DNA from: Heligmosomoides polygyrus polygyrus | Taxonomy: Eukaryota > Nematoda > Chromadorea > Rhabditida > Heligmosomidae | Assembly (NCBI GenBank): GCA_947396885.1 | Contig: OX377201.1 | Coordinates: forward strand, 30,357,923-30,421,922 | Direction of reading: 5' to 3' | DNA length: 64,000 nucleotides | Shown here: positions 49,384 to 62,020 of the stretch, piece after piece | Layout: the number at the start of each line of letters is the position of its first letter | Position numbering within the stretch: the stretch's first letter is position 1 | Made by a program: the position numbers and the translations under genes | Notes under the pieces: model-generated | What the model saw: the letters and a program-made list of their open reading frames with translations, nothing else | Told to the model about the DNA's origin: nothing | Database searches by the model: none

Positions 49384-51400
49384 CATTTATCACCATGTTG
49401 AATGCCACAGCGTACAGCTGGAAAAATGCGCAGAAAACGTCTGAAAATGGCATAAACGTCATAACCCCCAAATCTCAACCAATCAGTTGAAATGCAGAAA
49501 TGAGCAGTGCGGAGGAACCAAACCCCTGACCCTCGCACGAGTCAACCCTCTACACACCCGCGCTCCGAGCCAATGCTTGGGGAAGCATCGCGGGCGTACA
49601 AGACCCCCAAACGCGTGCTGCGCTGTATCCCATTGTAACCCCCTCCCTCCTTGGGTTTAGCGACTTGGCAAAAAATAAACACATTTTCAAACTGAGGGGC
49701 GAAGGTTCTCCCTATATGACTCGCTCCCCCGTTCAGACACACGCTTCAGACCCTTCACTTGCTAGTCCGTTTCAAAGTCGTGTCAAACGTGTTGCATACC
49801 CATAGTATCTTTTAGCTGCTGTTGTCTTCGCCGGTGTTCGATTTGATATGTTGTTCCGCCTTTCAAAACTGTTTTGTTGTTCTCCTTCGCACGCTTCCTT
49901 TATGCGAACGTAATAAACTTAATACTTCAATGATGGCACGTTATTGTGTATGTGTGCGCGACGCATTGCTCAGAGAGACTGATTAACGACGTCTTCCAAC
50001 GCTCTTCTGCGTGACGTAGCGGGGAGTATCTGAGAATTTGTCTCTGCGATGCCTTGAAGCGATCAGAATACGTCGGCACTCCATCCTTCTAAAACAGTCT
50101 CGCACCAACTGCCGACTCGGAAAGGATGGACAGCCTTCCGCGAAACGAACCTCGAGTCTATCCGAGCTGAGCTGAAAGGTGGAGACGCCTCCGCTTACTG
50201 CACCACGCACGCAGCCACAATGAAAGCAAAGAGAACACTGTCTTTAATTTATCTGGCTTTTAACAATCGCTGTAAACTGTAGAAAATTGGGTATACTCGC
50301 AACGAGAGTGACAACTGGAGGGAGGCGAGGCGTATGGAGATGACGCAGACGGAGAATCAGAGACATGTCCACTTGCAGTGAAATCACGACAATCAGGGAA
50401 AGAGGCAACGCACATATCCGGACAACGTATCACAAGCACATGTTCGCCACAGCTAAATGTGCCGATTCCCTGAGAGAATCTCTTCTTATTGCGCACACGA
50501 CAACAAGAACAAACAGCTACGATTAACAGTACATTCAGATCGACTTACAGACAACACTCCACCGCTTGAAACGAATCAACCGCCTGCGGCAGATCAGTTT
50601 CGTCAGAGTGAGGCAGGGCTTATACTTAACACGCCGAGTGGTATGACACAGCCTGCATTCCGTTCTACATGGCGACTTAAGTATAAGCCCTACCAAAGTG
50701 CGCCAAGGTTAACGAGAAGATCGTATGAACATACAGCTTCAGAGAGGAAATGATGAGAATAACAATGAGGAGTTTCATATATAATGCATCTTCCTGGAAG
50801 AACAACAAATAAGGCAATATGACTCGATAGCATTAAATGAATTTGATCTAAACCACGTCAAGCTCTAGAGCGCCCGACGACAAAATTAGAGACATCAACC
50901 CCTCGAGGAGCAGAACGTTATATTCCAACTTTTCAATGTGAATTCCAAACGATAGGAACGCTGGTGAACAAATTGTACAAAGTTGTTGTTTACTGCAAAA
51001 AGCGTGTACTCGATTGGGATGTAGCAGCTTGAGAAGTATGTGAATAACAATACTCGTCCTTAGATTCTCAGGGATCTTCCCCATCAGACTCATCCTCAGA
51101 ACTGCTTCGGCCATACAGCTGCAGGATGAACTGCTCCAGCGGTACTCGAGAATCGACGTCGATTGAAGGCTCACATGAAGAAGCGCGAGGTCCAGTATCT
51201 AGCGAATCCTGGTCCTGAAATCACACACCAATGCCATGGCGAACAGTGGAAAATCGATACCCGACTTCGGAAGCATATCGGCAATCTAAGGCACATCGAT
51301 AAAGCCCGTGAAAGAACCAACGCCGATGTCTTTCAGGCTAACACACCACACACAAATGAAGAATAAGCAGTCCAGGAGTGGAAGTTTTCACAGGAAATTC
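49384..51400. other. Intergenic, no gene recognised
   Basis: Short frames only. A 15-bp perfect inverted repeat AGGGCTTATACTTAA (50615-50629) and its inverse (50677-50691) encloses 47 bp. Nothing else stands out. Confidence 0.45.
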
Positions 51401-51432
51401 CGCCATGATTCGGCCTAGCATGGACGCGAGAG

Positions 51433-51560
51433 TGTGGTAGGAGGCGCAGGCTGTCAAGTGCAATCGAGGCACCTGGATCGGGTTCCGTCGAGGCCAACCG
51501 AGCCTTCCACCTCTCTGGGATTTGATAGGTGGTACCGGACTTGTATGGGGAGAAAACGCT
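51433..51560 (+). repeat. SINE-like repeat, partial copy
   Basis: Contains GGCACCTGGATCGGGTTCCG, GGCCAACCGAGCCTTCCA and GGTACCGGACTTGTATGGGG, matching the middle of the SINE-like family in plus orientation. Confidence 0.55.
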
Positions 51561-52555
51561 GACAGTCGTGAAGGTGAGCACTCCTCTCTCGAGTGATCTA
51601 CTCGGGTTCGCCAATCCCACAGTGTATTGACAACGAAACGGAGAAGCAGATGCTGACGTCAGCAGACCGATCAACGGGCTCTGTATTCCTCGTCCCGCGC
51701 TCCCATGGCGAGGCGTGCAGCTTGCACTCTCCAGACTCTCGCTCGTGCCGGATTGCCATCATGGGTCCTTATTCCTGCATCATACTCTTCCTATTCAGCA
51801 TGTGAGCAGCACCAGAGGACTTCGACGTCTAGCGAGGCCTCCGCACACTTTTTACGGCAAAGCGGTGACCTTATCCTTATGCATAGGCAGTGCCTCAGAG
51901 CTTGCCGCCGGCGACGAACGGTGCCGTGCCCCGGCCGCACACTTCTGCGGCCAAATTTTGGGCGGCGACGGCAATAATTATTCACACCATTACTGCCGCT
52001 GCCGCTAATTTGCCGCCGCAGCGTTCTGCCTGCGCTCGGGTTCGGACATTAGATACCCCTTGGATACCTCGACTGGAGCTCATCGCTGGAAACCCCGCCC
52101 ACTCGGACGAGTTATCATGCGTCGGCGCTGCGAGCGATTTCCGGGATTCTCTGCCATCAGCTGTTGCACTAGATGCTATCGAAAAGAACTTCTTCATGTT
52201 CTACGTTTCCTATCTACGTCGTCTGCTAGTGTCATTTGCTATTTCATCAAGGTTGCTTGTGCTTCTGTCAGCCCCTGAGCGCTTCGTCAAGGGCCGGTGA
52301 AGCGCCGAGATCTCCCCTTACATGGAGTTACAGATATAGTTTTACCTTGTCAGTCATCGAAGCATCTTTTGCTCATCCTAATTCACATGCTTCCGTAGCA
52401 TGACCCAAGACCGCAGCTTGCGATATACCCTTGGATCCACTTGATATTAGCGCCACTCTCCTACTGACCGCTTTCCTGCGCCGCGTAAACTCGGCCGACG
52501 CTTTGACGCGCTGGCCCTCCCTCCATATATGCCGTGGTATTTAACGAAGCGCACC

Positions 52556-52837
52556 CGATCCACACTAAGCGATTCCTAAATACCTCCACACACTTTGCGG
52601 CACGCAGCGGGCGGTAAAACTCAAAGAGTATGTCGCTCACGGAGACTGGAGTCTTCTAGCGTAGCAGCAGTAGGCCCCGACTAGAAGGAGTACAGTGCTT
52701 CTGTCTCTTGCCGCCGCCGCTTGACGCTAGCAAGACTCGAGTCTCCGTGAGAGGCGCACACTTCGACTTTTAGCGTCCCTGCCGGCCGCTTGCCGCAAAG
52801 TGTGCGAAGATATTTAGGAATCGTTTAGTGTGAATCG
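52556..52837. repeat. 282-bp foldback MITE-like element
   Basis: Ends CGATCCACACTAAGCGATTC and the inverse of CGATTCACACTAAACGATTC, followed inward by CCTAAATA and CACACTTTGCGGC on both arms and GAGTCT/CTCACGGAGACT further in. Short, non-coding, GC-rich. A separate 21-bp hairpin (52880-52900 with 52912-52932) follows 40 bp later. Confidence 0.8.
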
Positions 52838-53282
52838 CGTCGCGTGGTTGACCGACACTAAACTACTCGACGCGAAGCTATGGTTTTGTATTTTTGCACG
52901 ACATTGCGTCGCGTGCAAAAATGCAAAACCATCGCATACTAAACGACCACTTACACCCACCTTCACACTTCGGAAACTAACCAACAACCCACCAGGGAGA
53001 CTTATAATCTATTCGTCTCCTACATAACATATTCTGCTGGGCATAATACGTAGTCATAACAAATTTGCTTGGTCCACCTCGTGTGCCTGTGTATCGGAAG
53101 GAAATGAGTTCCCATTGTACCATGTTGACATGTATTACATATCGATTCCGGGTCGTGTTGTGTGCATTGTTCTTCCATTGTCTCCCTGTGTTGACTCCTT
53201 GATCAGTGGGTATTAAAAAACAATCCTGGAGAAGTGGATCGGAAGTGCAGGTGGGTAAGAGCTCAGGCTTGCACCGTGCAGG

Positions 53283-53738
53283 CAAAGGCCTCCGCATATT
53301 TTTGCGGGGCGGCAATGGGCGGCGGTCGGAAAAACTGAAGCCGAGTCTTGAAGTGGCGGCGCTCCTCTCCAATTTTGCCGCGCACGATCTTTGCCGAGGG
53401 GAAGCGGCAGAAGATGTGAGAGGCGAAGCACTGTACTGTTTCCAATCGGGGCCTACTGTCGCTTCGGGAAATGTAACATTTTACTCAGCTGCGGATCTCA
53501 GCTGATTGGTATCAATCGCGGAGCTTAAAGAACGCGTTTATTTCCACTCTAGCCTCCTGCCATGATCAGTTAGGGCGCGACAAGCTCTGTTGGCGCCACT
53601 GTCGTACAAATTCGTAATTAATAGTGTGCTGGCGTGGCAGGGCACCGCTCGCCGTCGGCGGCAAGCTCTGCGTCCCTGCCCTGTGGTTGAAGATAGGGCC
53701 GGGGGTTGCCGCAAAGTTTGTGAAGGCCTTAAGTCTAT
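53283..53738. repeat. Foldback element sharing CACACTTTGCGGC-type ends
   Basis: AGGCCTCCGCATATTTTTGC at the left and the inverse of AAGGCCTTCACAAACTTTGC at the right; both continue into GCGGC-rich sequence. Related to 52556-52837 and to a CCTCCGCACACTTTTTACGG copy near 51838. Confidence 0.55.
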
Positions 53739-53892
53739 CAATACGACAGTATAAGGTTAGTAACTCAATGGTGCCTTCCCCATGGAATGGTCCTCCGTGG
53801 CGACGCCTGGGTGTTTGCTCAGGAAGTTCGTGAATACCGCCACACCCATACATTGAAATGCTCCCGAAGTTCCTTTTTCAAGTTCATTGTCT

Positions 53893-56800
53893 TCAGAACA
53901 GAGCAGAGGGTAAGCCCTTAGTAACGAAGTGCCATGCCTCAAGGCAAACAAAATGAGCAGAATGCAGAGAAACGCGACAAACCCCAGATGTGTCAGGCAT
54001 GCTACATGCACGGCTTGCCATACCAGCAGAACTGTCACCGTCGTCAGCACCGTCATCGTCGTCGCTGCCAGCTTCAAAATGAGCCCCACCATCCGGTCTG
54101 TAAGCGAAAGTAGACAGCTTTCTCAAATGAAGATGGGAGATCGCCATCACTAATTCTTGGAAACGCTGTTTCCATCTTAGATGTAGATGAACCAAATCAA
54201 CCGGAAGAAACAAAATGATGAAAGCGGCAATAATGGTGCTACACTACGATCATTTAAGCAACGAATTTGACGACGAAATTCCTTACCTATAGCTGGTTGG
54301 TTGGCAGATTGCACCAGTCTCCAAGTCGTAGTACAACTCGGCTCCAGGAAAGATCGCTCTATTCGCCGAGATCTGCAAAGGATTCTTCTAGGAGGTGTCC
54401 TTCAAACAACTCAAAAACAAAACGCGTTTTCCCTGCGTCTGAAACGTACTTGGAAATAGGTATGCTCCGGAAGATGCTTCGCGACAGGGATATATCTTCT
54501 CTGGTACATGTCCTCCAGTCTCGGTCGCTTAACCTCTGTGCCGTACTCCATGTCTCCATTCCTTTCAGATCCTTCAGAGATCTCCAGCTGCTTCATGATC
54601 TAGAACTCGTCCTTAGTAGGCCTTCGACTTCAAACCGCTTTTGAATACAAGACGACTGCTATACCTCAAGAAATTCCTGTTTTTCTGCTAATCTCCTCCG
54701 TTTCCTAACCAGTCTCGACATTGTGTTCGTTGCTTCGTGCACCTCAGCAGGGCCTGAGTGTCCATTCGTTGTGGACTCCACGCGATCTTTCAGTTTGGTA
54801 TCTGGAAGACGTTGTCAAGTGCGGACTTCCCAGTGCGATACTGGAAGACTGAAAACCTACGATGAGCTTCCAACATGTCAACAAATGGCCCGCCAAGCGC
54901 TATACAGATGTCCTCAATGATTTCGTCGCAGTTTCCAAGGAGCTCGATATCTGCACTATATCCCGACAACGGCTCGCTAAAAACCAGCGGCATAAAATAG
55001 AAAGTGATACCACTCCGCGTCGAGGTCCACACCAAACGATGCTTTTGCAGTGCAACCTACCGATTAATCAATATCTGTGGAACATTGTGATCTACACTGA
55101 AGGGAATCAACGACACAGGCCGAACTTTTAGTGACGACCCTGAAGAATAAGATAGAATCCACCTCATCATCTCATCTCACGTCATACCGTAAACCAATAA
55201 CGTCCAGCTTAAACTCCTTACCTATAACAACTAGCAGGTCGAGTTCATCCTTGTCAATCGCCATTTGAGTGTGGAAGTTCTTACCGAGCTCTTCGCCAAA
55301 GAATACTATGTCGGGTTTGATCACTCCATCTTTGCAGTTCGGACAACGGGCTACTCGCTGGAAAATATTAATAATAATAGTTCGTGCCGTTGAGAAGCTT
55401 GTTTGATTCAACACGATTTGGAACGAAAGCCGATCGATAGGACTTTGTGAAGATTAGACTCCCTACTCTCTGGATACTCAATAATTATACTGTCCGTCGA
55501 TATTATCCTCACTTCGCTCTACCCTTCCGTGCCCGAACCCACAGACCGAATTTACAGTGGCAAACTTTAACAACAGAAACCGGAATAACGCAACAAAACA
55601 TTGGATACTAAGCTAGGAAGCAAAGAGAGAATCAAGTAAAAATGAATGATTGAATGAAATCAAAGTGAATGATCGACTGATCTCATAAATGTGAATTAAA
55701 AGATTTTCTATTGACCATTTTCCACAACAAGAAATGAAACCACAAAAACCATCGCCGAAATTAGGACATAAACTCCTATCAACCTCAACAACAAGAACTG
55801 GAGACTACCTTTGCCATGACGTCGTCTTTTATAACGTCACCATCGAATTTCGACGAGCACTTCAGACACGTTGCCTTGGAAAACGATCCTGCAAAGAAGA
55901 ACTTAAGAGCTTTCGAGTTCGCCTACACCTCTTGACAGCAACTTGTAAGAAGCAAATCCGTAGCTAGTCTAGTATTGTCAGCAACTCGAAAAACGCCTAT
56001 AACTTTTGAGCCGAACGAACCGTGGCACTCAACAACCTTCTCAATCTTGGCCTGCTTCTCAAGCGTATCGATATTCTGGGTGTAGTTCCTCAACAGCTGA
56101 TTGTTCACCTCCAGCTGTCGGATAAACTTGTGAGATATCGACGGCTCGAACTGACCAGGGAAGATTTCCTGGAAGCATTGTTGCTTTTTGACATTAGTTA
56201 ATATCATAAATCCGTTTTTAATGCGCTTCGTAGGCATAGCATACCGCCTGAATTCGGCAGCAGTAAGAACTATGTGCTTCGAAAGTACTATTTCAATCAA
56301 CACGACATCTATCGCAGCTCTACAACCGCTATGTTTCCTTGCAGAATGGGCTTTAAGAATATCTCCTTGCCCTTCAATCACTTTCGGCTGATAATGTCTT
56401 TTTTGAATGGAGAAACAAACAACAACAAACAATCAACAATGAATATATCTGCGGTGAGCTTCGTAATCCATGAGCTTAGTAGGAAGATGTATATGGTTGG
56501 TAAAAAACGAATAGAATTCTGCTTCACAAACCATCGGAACGAACATCTAAATCAAGTGCAGAACCAATGTTATCCACACACGACGATGGCTTCCTCCTCA
56601 AAAGCTTTCTCGCAATAAAATCAACAGCGAAAAATGGTGAATCGTAATTCAGCGGACTGTAGCACTTTCAAAAAATATCGGCGAAAATTTGCCATCAACG
56701 CAGAGGTAGGTCAAAACGAGATAATGAGAGATCCCACCGACCATTCCAGTTGAGGTACTCACCTGCACAATTTAATTTATAAACAATTTCACAGCCTGGC

Positions 56801-58687
56801 GGGGAAACCTCTACATAACTTGCGCCAAATTAGCGAAGTGATCAACTGAAAAGACCGTTCCTTCAACAACAAAAAATGCTATCCCCTAAACTACTATTTA
56901 GATTAAATAAATTCTAAACTAAAAGAGCCTGTACAGCTATTCACTTAAATTGAACAGAACTCCTGAAAATGGTGAGCCTTACGACCTTCCATTATTCCCA
57001 GAGTGATGCAACTTACTTGGAATTAAAAGCACTAAGACATCGAAGTGCAGCTTATAAAAACTGTTTGAGACACTATGGAATTCCTTTTGAAAACTAACCG
57101 AAGCAAAGTCGTAGAACGGAAATGGATTTTGAATAAAATATCGGATGTCAAACATAGCCGTTGGATCAGGAAGGTCAGGAAAGTCGACATGCAATCGAGC
57201 ATAGATTCCTAAACCAGTTGCGGATAAAGCGAGCCTTTTCACAACGAATTGAGATCACCAAAACAATGATGGCGCACCATCTTTGCTGCGAAAATCTGGA
57301 ATGCCGCACGATACTGAAACACCAGCTCCAGTGAGAATTAGAATTCGCTTGCGGGTCCTGAAAACTACACGCAATGCTGGCACCTGTACAGGCATAGGTT
57401 GATTTTAGCGAGACAGTGGGAGCAAGCGAAAACTTACCTGAAGAGTTCCACTGCATCCTCAAAAGTGTTGTACTGCGGAAGCTTGTGTCTAATAGGTGGA
57501 CGGTCCAAAATGTCCGTAAGCATGGACATAATCTGAAAATTTAAACAGGACTACGTACGAATGAAACCTGAACGGCTGTGACGCTGTGAACTGTGAGACT
57601 TTAAACAGCGGTTTACAATTATAGTAATTTTTGCTTTATATACGTTTTCATTGCCGAACGGAAACACTAAACATTACTATGAGGCGATACCACTTCGAAA
57701 ACAAGGCGCCTACCCCAGGTTTTAGACCGATCATTTACAGCCTCGGGTTTAAGGTGAATTTTGGCCTTCAGAGGCATTATTGGTGTAGAGCTTTTTATAT
57801 GCAAATTACATCATCAGGTGCTCTAACTGCTTCAAAGGTGTTGACATTTATCCACGATTAGACGTAGCAAGCCTGGAGAGATAACCTCACAGATAGATCC
57901 GTCGCTACCAGAGTGCCCTTGTGCCTGCACTACTATTCCTTTGAGAGCGAAAGAAACAGTGTGCAGCCAATGCACACTGCACATACTGCTTTTGCAGTTC
58001 GACTAGAAGGTAATGAGTGATAGTGATAAACTTATGCGACAATAAATTGCACATTGCAAGAAATCATTCTACTTCAGACTCCGTGATGCGAGGGTGTTCA
58101 CCATCTCTCTAATTTATGTCTCTACTTCATGTTTTCTGTTTGTCCCGCTTGGATCTCGTCTGTGTCAGGACAACATCCCTGTAGCTGCTGAAGTTGTTCG
58201 TATTCTGCCTTCTTCGCGAATGAGGGCTCTTCAACAGGGATGTGTGCCGACCGTCGATTCACCCCTGACATGCGATCGAGGGTCCCTGTTGGCTGTAGGC
58301 TCAGGATTGCGGCCATATGTCCTAGCTCAGTTGATGCGACAAACTCAGGAATTCTGCACCAATCGAAGTCCCTTTACACAACAGCTCATTTTATTCCACC
58401 ATATATCAAAAAGACAGTGAGTGATGTGTCCTGTTTCTCATTAACAATGGGCTTTAAAACTTAACGGGGAGAGGTCTGACAAAGAAAGAAGTCGGAGACT
58501 ACTCCGAAAAAAGGACGGCTGTCAGAAATGGTCAAACAGTTGGAGGCAGTTGTAGTCAACGTACCAAATGCTCTGACCAGCCCTCTGGTGGCTCTTTGAT
58601 CCTGGGATACAACGCCTTGATCACGTCGACAGGACTGGCTCCAGCACTGAACATCGCTTCCACCTTCATCAGGGCATCTGACGAATT
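53893..58687 (-). CDS. sir-2.1: SIR-2.1/SIRT1-type NAD-dependent deacetylase (5' exon missing)
   Basis: Class I sirtuin removing acetyl groups from lysines using NAD; nuclear in relatives. Exons (-): 58687-58565, 57532-57438, 57357-57278, 57208-57099, 56168-56021, 55888-55809, 55357-55222, 55139-55061, 54976-54861, 54801-54665, 54599-54450, 54372-54287, 54097-53893. Every junction keeps frame; 514 codons found. Motifs in order: ILILTGAGVSVSCGIPDFRS (NAD), DGIYARLHVDFPDLPDP, EIFPGQFEPS, NYTQNIDTLE, ECHGSF (catalytic His), zinc pairs CLKC and CPNC, KPDIVFFGEEL, VIGSSLKVRPVS, PQILINREPLSG. The C-terminus has a basic RKRRR, then YIPVAKHLPEHTYFQ, ISANRAIFPGAELYYD and an acidic SDDDDGADDGD tail, as in SIRT1 relatives. 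The start codon and first exon(s) lie upstream of 58687 and were not found; exon 1 here may begin in phase 0. Confidence 0.94.
57533..58564. other. 1.0-kb intron of the sirtuin gene
   Basis: Includes open frames at 58094-58420 (+) and 58122-58316 (-) that cover each other. The minus frame (IPVEEPSFAKKAEYEQLQQL) looks protein-like, but neither it nor the plus frame fits the sirtuin order, and no family was recognised. Confidence 0.5.
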
Positions 58688-58916
58688 CTAAACAGACATG
58701 ATTATGTAATCAACAGGGCAAACGAAAGAAACATACTGTGCGAGCTGTTTCGTCTGAACCGAATTACGAGTTAAATTCTGCCGCCTCCTTAGTGTGCATA
58801 ACATCACACCGCAAAATAGGTTATTGGTAGCAATCAATTTTGTAGATGTAATATAGACATCTCAACAAGCAAAGGAAAACGGACGGTGGAGCGAATTTTA
58901 GACGCAGTGCGTATTG

Positions 58917-58980
<64 letters not shown>

Positions 58981-60820
58981 AAGAGAGAGGAGGGAGAGGA
59001 GGGGGTCAATGTTGGGATGGCGACCTTTTTTACTCCTTTTTCTTAATTTCTTTAAATATTCCGCGGAATTCTGGAGCTGTGCGGCAGCATGGCAATAAAG
59101 CACAACATAGTACCCTTCTGTGAGCTGTACATCAAAGAAATCTACGCCTTAGGGATTGAGATTACTACATGTCGTTGTGCTTTTGAGAAACTTTATCAAA
59201 CGAATGAATGAATGAGTAAATTCGCTGTCGAAAAGTATCGAACCAATGAATAAATGAATGTATTCGATGTGGAAAAATTTCGAGGGACGCCTTTAGGACA
59301 GCAACCTCCTAACACAGCACAGCGCCGAATTTGATCCGCTTAGGACAGGGCCAGGCTCAATGGGAATGTAAAGTCGCTAGACGTGCAACACCTAAGATCC
59401 GATTAGCTGGTCCCAGTCCCGAAGCAAATATGCTATTACTTTCAATTAATTTTGCTTGATTACAAGTCGTCGCCTAGAGCAGGGTACTAAACGGATACAT
59501 TGCGGCACAATTACCTAGATGTAAGGTATGACGGTAGCGATAGCGTGGAAGCCTTGAAAACGTAACGTAGCTCGAGGGAAGTTAGTGCTGTATCGGGTGA
59601 CGGACAAACATGCTTGTAACCTTGAACAGTGCGACAGAACTGAGCCATCTTGATGACAAGGTGCTGGAACATCTTGAGGACAAAAAGGCGATAGATTTTA
59701 ATTAACACCACTGTACAGTCTAGAGAAGGCGGAGAGGAACTGAATGGCGTTATTACGGTCTCATAAAACTTCGGCCCAAAGGACGTAGGTTCGTAAATGA
59801 GAGCTTAACGATGCAGCGGAGTTGCAGAGGGTCTTTAGGTGTTTCGTATTATGTGAGGCAAAGAACAGGCAGGGACGGAAGTCTTTATCCTTAATGGGGA
59901 TGGCCGCCAATAGGAGCGGAGTGAGCTAGCCGAATCCACGACAACTACAGGCTCTAGTCTATCTCCAAAAAAACGCCTCACTATCTATTCCTCAGACCAC
60001 GTCCAGACATCGCAAGCCTTCATTAAACAATAAACTATCAAGTAAAAATTACATTACGTTACAAGATTTATTGTAACCCTGGTCTTCGACATGATCCTAA
60101 ATTAAACAACTACAGTTTCAACGCAACACAGCAACTATCCATTCACGGGACATTCTCTGTCAAAGGCTACTGCCACAGCGTTTCCTCTTTTTCGGCACAT
60201 ATTGTAGAGCACACTTCAGAGTGCAGTCAATAAATAAATAGATATTGGGTTCTTTCTCAAGAATTCTTCCCACATTCCCACTGAATAATAATTGATTGAA
60301 GATTTCTCGCTAGGAAGAAAGGTATGGTAGAAGCGCCGCAGAAATAGGCACAGATCAGACCAGACCCCGGAAGTATTCATATTTTAAGGATCAGTCACAC
60401 TTAAGGGAGCTGTTTCCTTGTCCAATGAGTAACCCCCGGTTCCTCAAAGTTGCCCCTCGCCATCATGATGCAGCTACTGGGGCCATATGCTCGCCTTCCC
60501 CATTGGAAGCCTAGTGTAATCGATCAACTTATACAACCCCCCCCCCAATCCCCAACGGGGGAAACTCGGGGTAGACCGGCATACAGCCTCGGCCTGGGCC
60601 CGTGATCACATTCAGGGTGAGGATGGTGAGTCACGACACCATTTGGCCTTCGCAAACTAGCAATGCACCAACCGTAGTCTAGGAACGTAATCTGCGACCT
60701 TCCAACTACCACAAGTGTGTGTGGTCGCAAAAAGTGAATATGTTCAGTCTGTATCTACACCTGTGCACTCCGAGGGATTCGGTGTCACTGGTCGTGTTTG
60801 AGAGTGAAATCATAAAGAAC
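58688..60820. other. Upstream of sirtuin; first exon expected but not found
   Basis: Holds a GA microsatellite (58918-58992), AATG-type short repeats near 59200-59260 and one open minus frame at 59511-59711 (KMFQHLVIKMAQFCRTV). That frame ends near a GTAATT donor in phase 2, which does not match the sirtuin exon at 58687, so it is not assigned. Confidence 0.4.
58918..58992. repeat. GA dinucleotide microsatellite
   Basis: About 75 bp of GA/AG repeat with a few AAAGAG interruptions. It gives false RERE and SLSL frames. Confidence 0.97.
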
Positions 60821-61099
60821 AAGGATAAAGGAAGGCGTTAACCAATTCCTGTTTAGGATGTTTAGGACACGCATTTAACTTCTTCGGGATTCGTCGAGAG
60901 ATCCGATTGAGTATCTGGCCTAAATAAGGACTTGCTGTACCCCGCCTATGAACAAGTTAGCGCCTTATCCTTCCCAGACAAGTCTGGAGCTGATTCGCTC
61001 AACCCGAAGGGATCGAAGGCGTGGGTAGCCTAGGCGAGATCCGAACCAAGAGCATTGAATCAGAGTGAACACGACATCCAACTGCGCTAGCACGCGCCC
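60821..61099 (-). repeat. SINE-like repeat, near-full copy 3
   Basis: On the minus strand the head is GGGCGCGTGCTAGCGCAGTTGG, where TAGCGCAGTTGG fits the A-box consensus exactly, then CTTGGTTCGGATCTCGCC (B-box-like), CCAGACTTGTCTGGGAAGG and the CCTTTATCCTT end. Body diverged but collinear with 35041-35333. Confidence 0.72.
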
Positions 61100-61447
61100 A
61101 TGTGAAACAATAAGCGACATTAATCCGTTAACGGACTGCAGCTAATAGAGATAAGCAAAAATGGTACTTTCCGGGGCGAACACCCATTGCCACCGTAAGG
61201 GGGAGGGGTGGGTGAGGAATACACATGCCCCCAGCAGCGACCTATTCCTAGGGGTGGATTCACCAACGACCAATCCGCGTGTATAGGGGGTAGAGATACC
61301 CACGATGAAGCCTGCGTTGGCGCAACGCTACTATGAGGGGGGCCAGTTTTACCCGTTTGATCTAGGCCCCTCTCGCTGCAACTTGCATTACACGTATGTA
61401 CGCGTCACTTTGCATACAATGTGGGAAATTCCACGTCACCATATCCG

Positions 61448-61603
61448 ACTGCTACGCTTAAGCTCTAGTTTACACTTGCACCGCTACGCGGCACGCCACC
61501 ACGATCGCCATAGCTATCGATTTTTCGCGCCGCCCGGTCGATATCTATCCCGGCCATCGTGCCGCGCCGCGCAGCGGCACAAGTATAAACTAGGGCTAAG
61601 TCG
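61448..61603. repeat. Short foldback element
   Basis: TAAGCTCTAGTTTACACTTG with CACCGCTACGCGGCACG at the left, and the inverse of TTAGCCCTAGTTTATACTTG with TGCCGCTGCGCGGC at the right; spacer about 50 bp. Non-coding. Confidence 0.65.
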
Positions 61604-61819
61604 GTCGAAGGCCATGGACTGCCCCCCCCCGTGGTATCATTGCGCGTCTCTGACTTGCCCTATCTCTACCTGACGTTTATCTCCACCCCTTATACCCACG
61701 TACCCACGAGTTTAATTGTTGATGAGTTCGGCCCCTGGGGCTTGTGTTCATGCTCGTGTTCTCCCAATGGGGGAAATGCAATCTACATCCATATATCTTA
61801 TCACGCCCCAATCGCCCAT

Positions 61820-61995
61820 CAGGGAAGACGACCATACGACCCCTGGGGCCGTATGCTGAGGTCTCCCCGGCGGTGCCTGGCCGGGGATGGGTGCCACGCC
61901 GGCGCCTTCCCGGTATGCTGAGCTCTTCCCGGCGTCGATCGGCGGGGAGGCCACGCCCTCAACGGCCGGGGAAGGTCTCCCCGCCGCTTTGAGCA
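61820..61995. repeat. GC-rich repeat, copy 1 (inverted to 63490-63640)
   Basis: CCTGGGGCCGTATGCTGAGG followed by TCTCCCCGG recurs in inverse sense near 63595-63630. Both copies also carry CAACGGCCGGGGAA and an AGCATACCGGGA/AGCATGCCGGGA element. A strongly GC-rich island in otherwise moderate sequence. Confidence 0.7.
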
Positions 61996-62020
61996 GGGGG
62001 AAATGGCATGCGCGCGCCAA

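Noticed and set aside
58094..58420. 108-codon plus frame as a nested gene
   Set aside because: No recognisable domain, overlaps an equally open minus frame, and lies inside a sirtuin intron; kept only as a note.
58821..59123. Frames of RERE or SLSL repeats
   Set aside because: Produced by the GA dinucleotide repeat.
59511..59711. Candidate first exon of the sirtuin
   Set aside because: Its possible donor is in phase 2 and does not join the phase-0 exon starting at 58687; no similarity to sirtuin N-termini seen.
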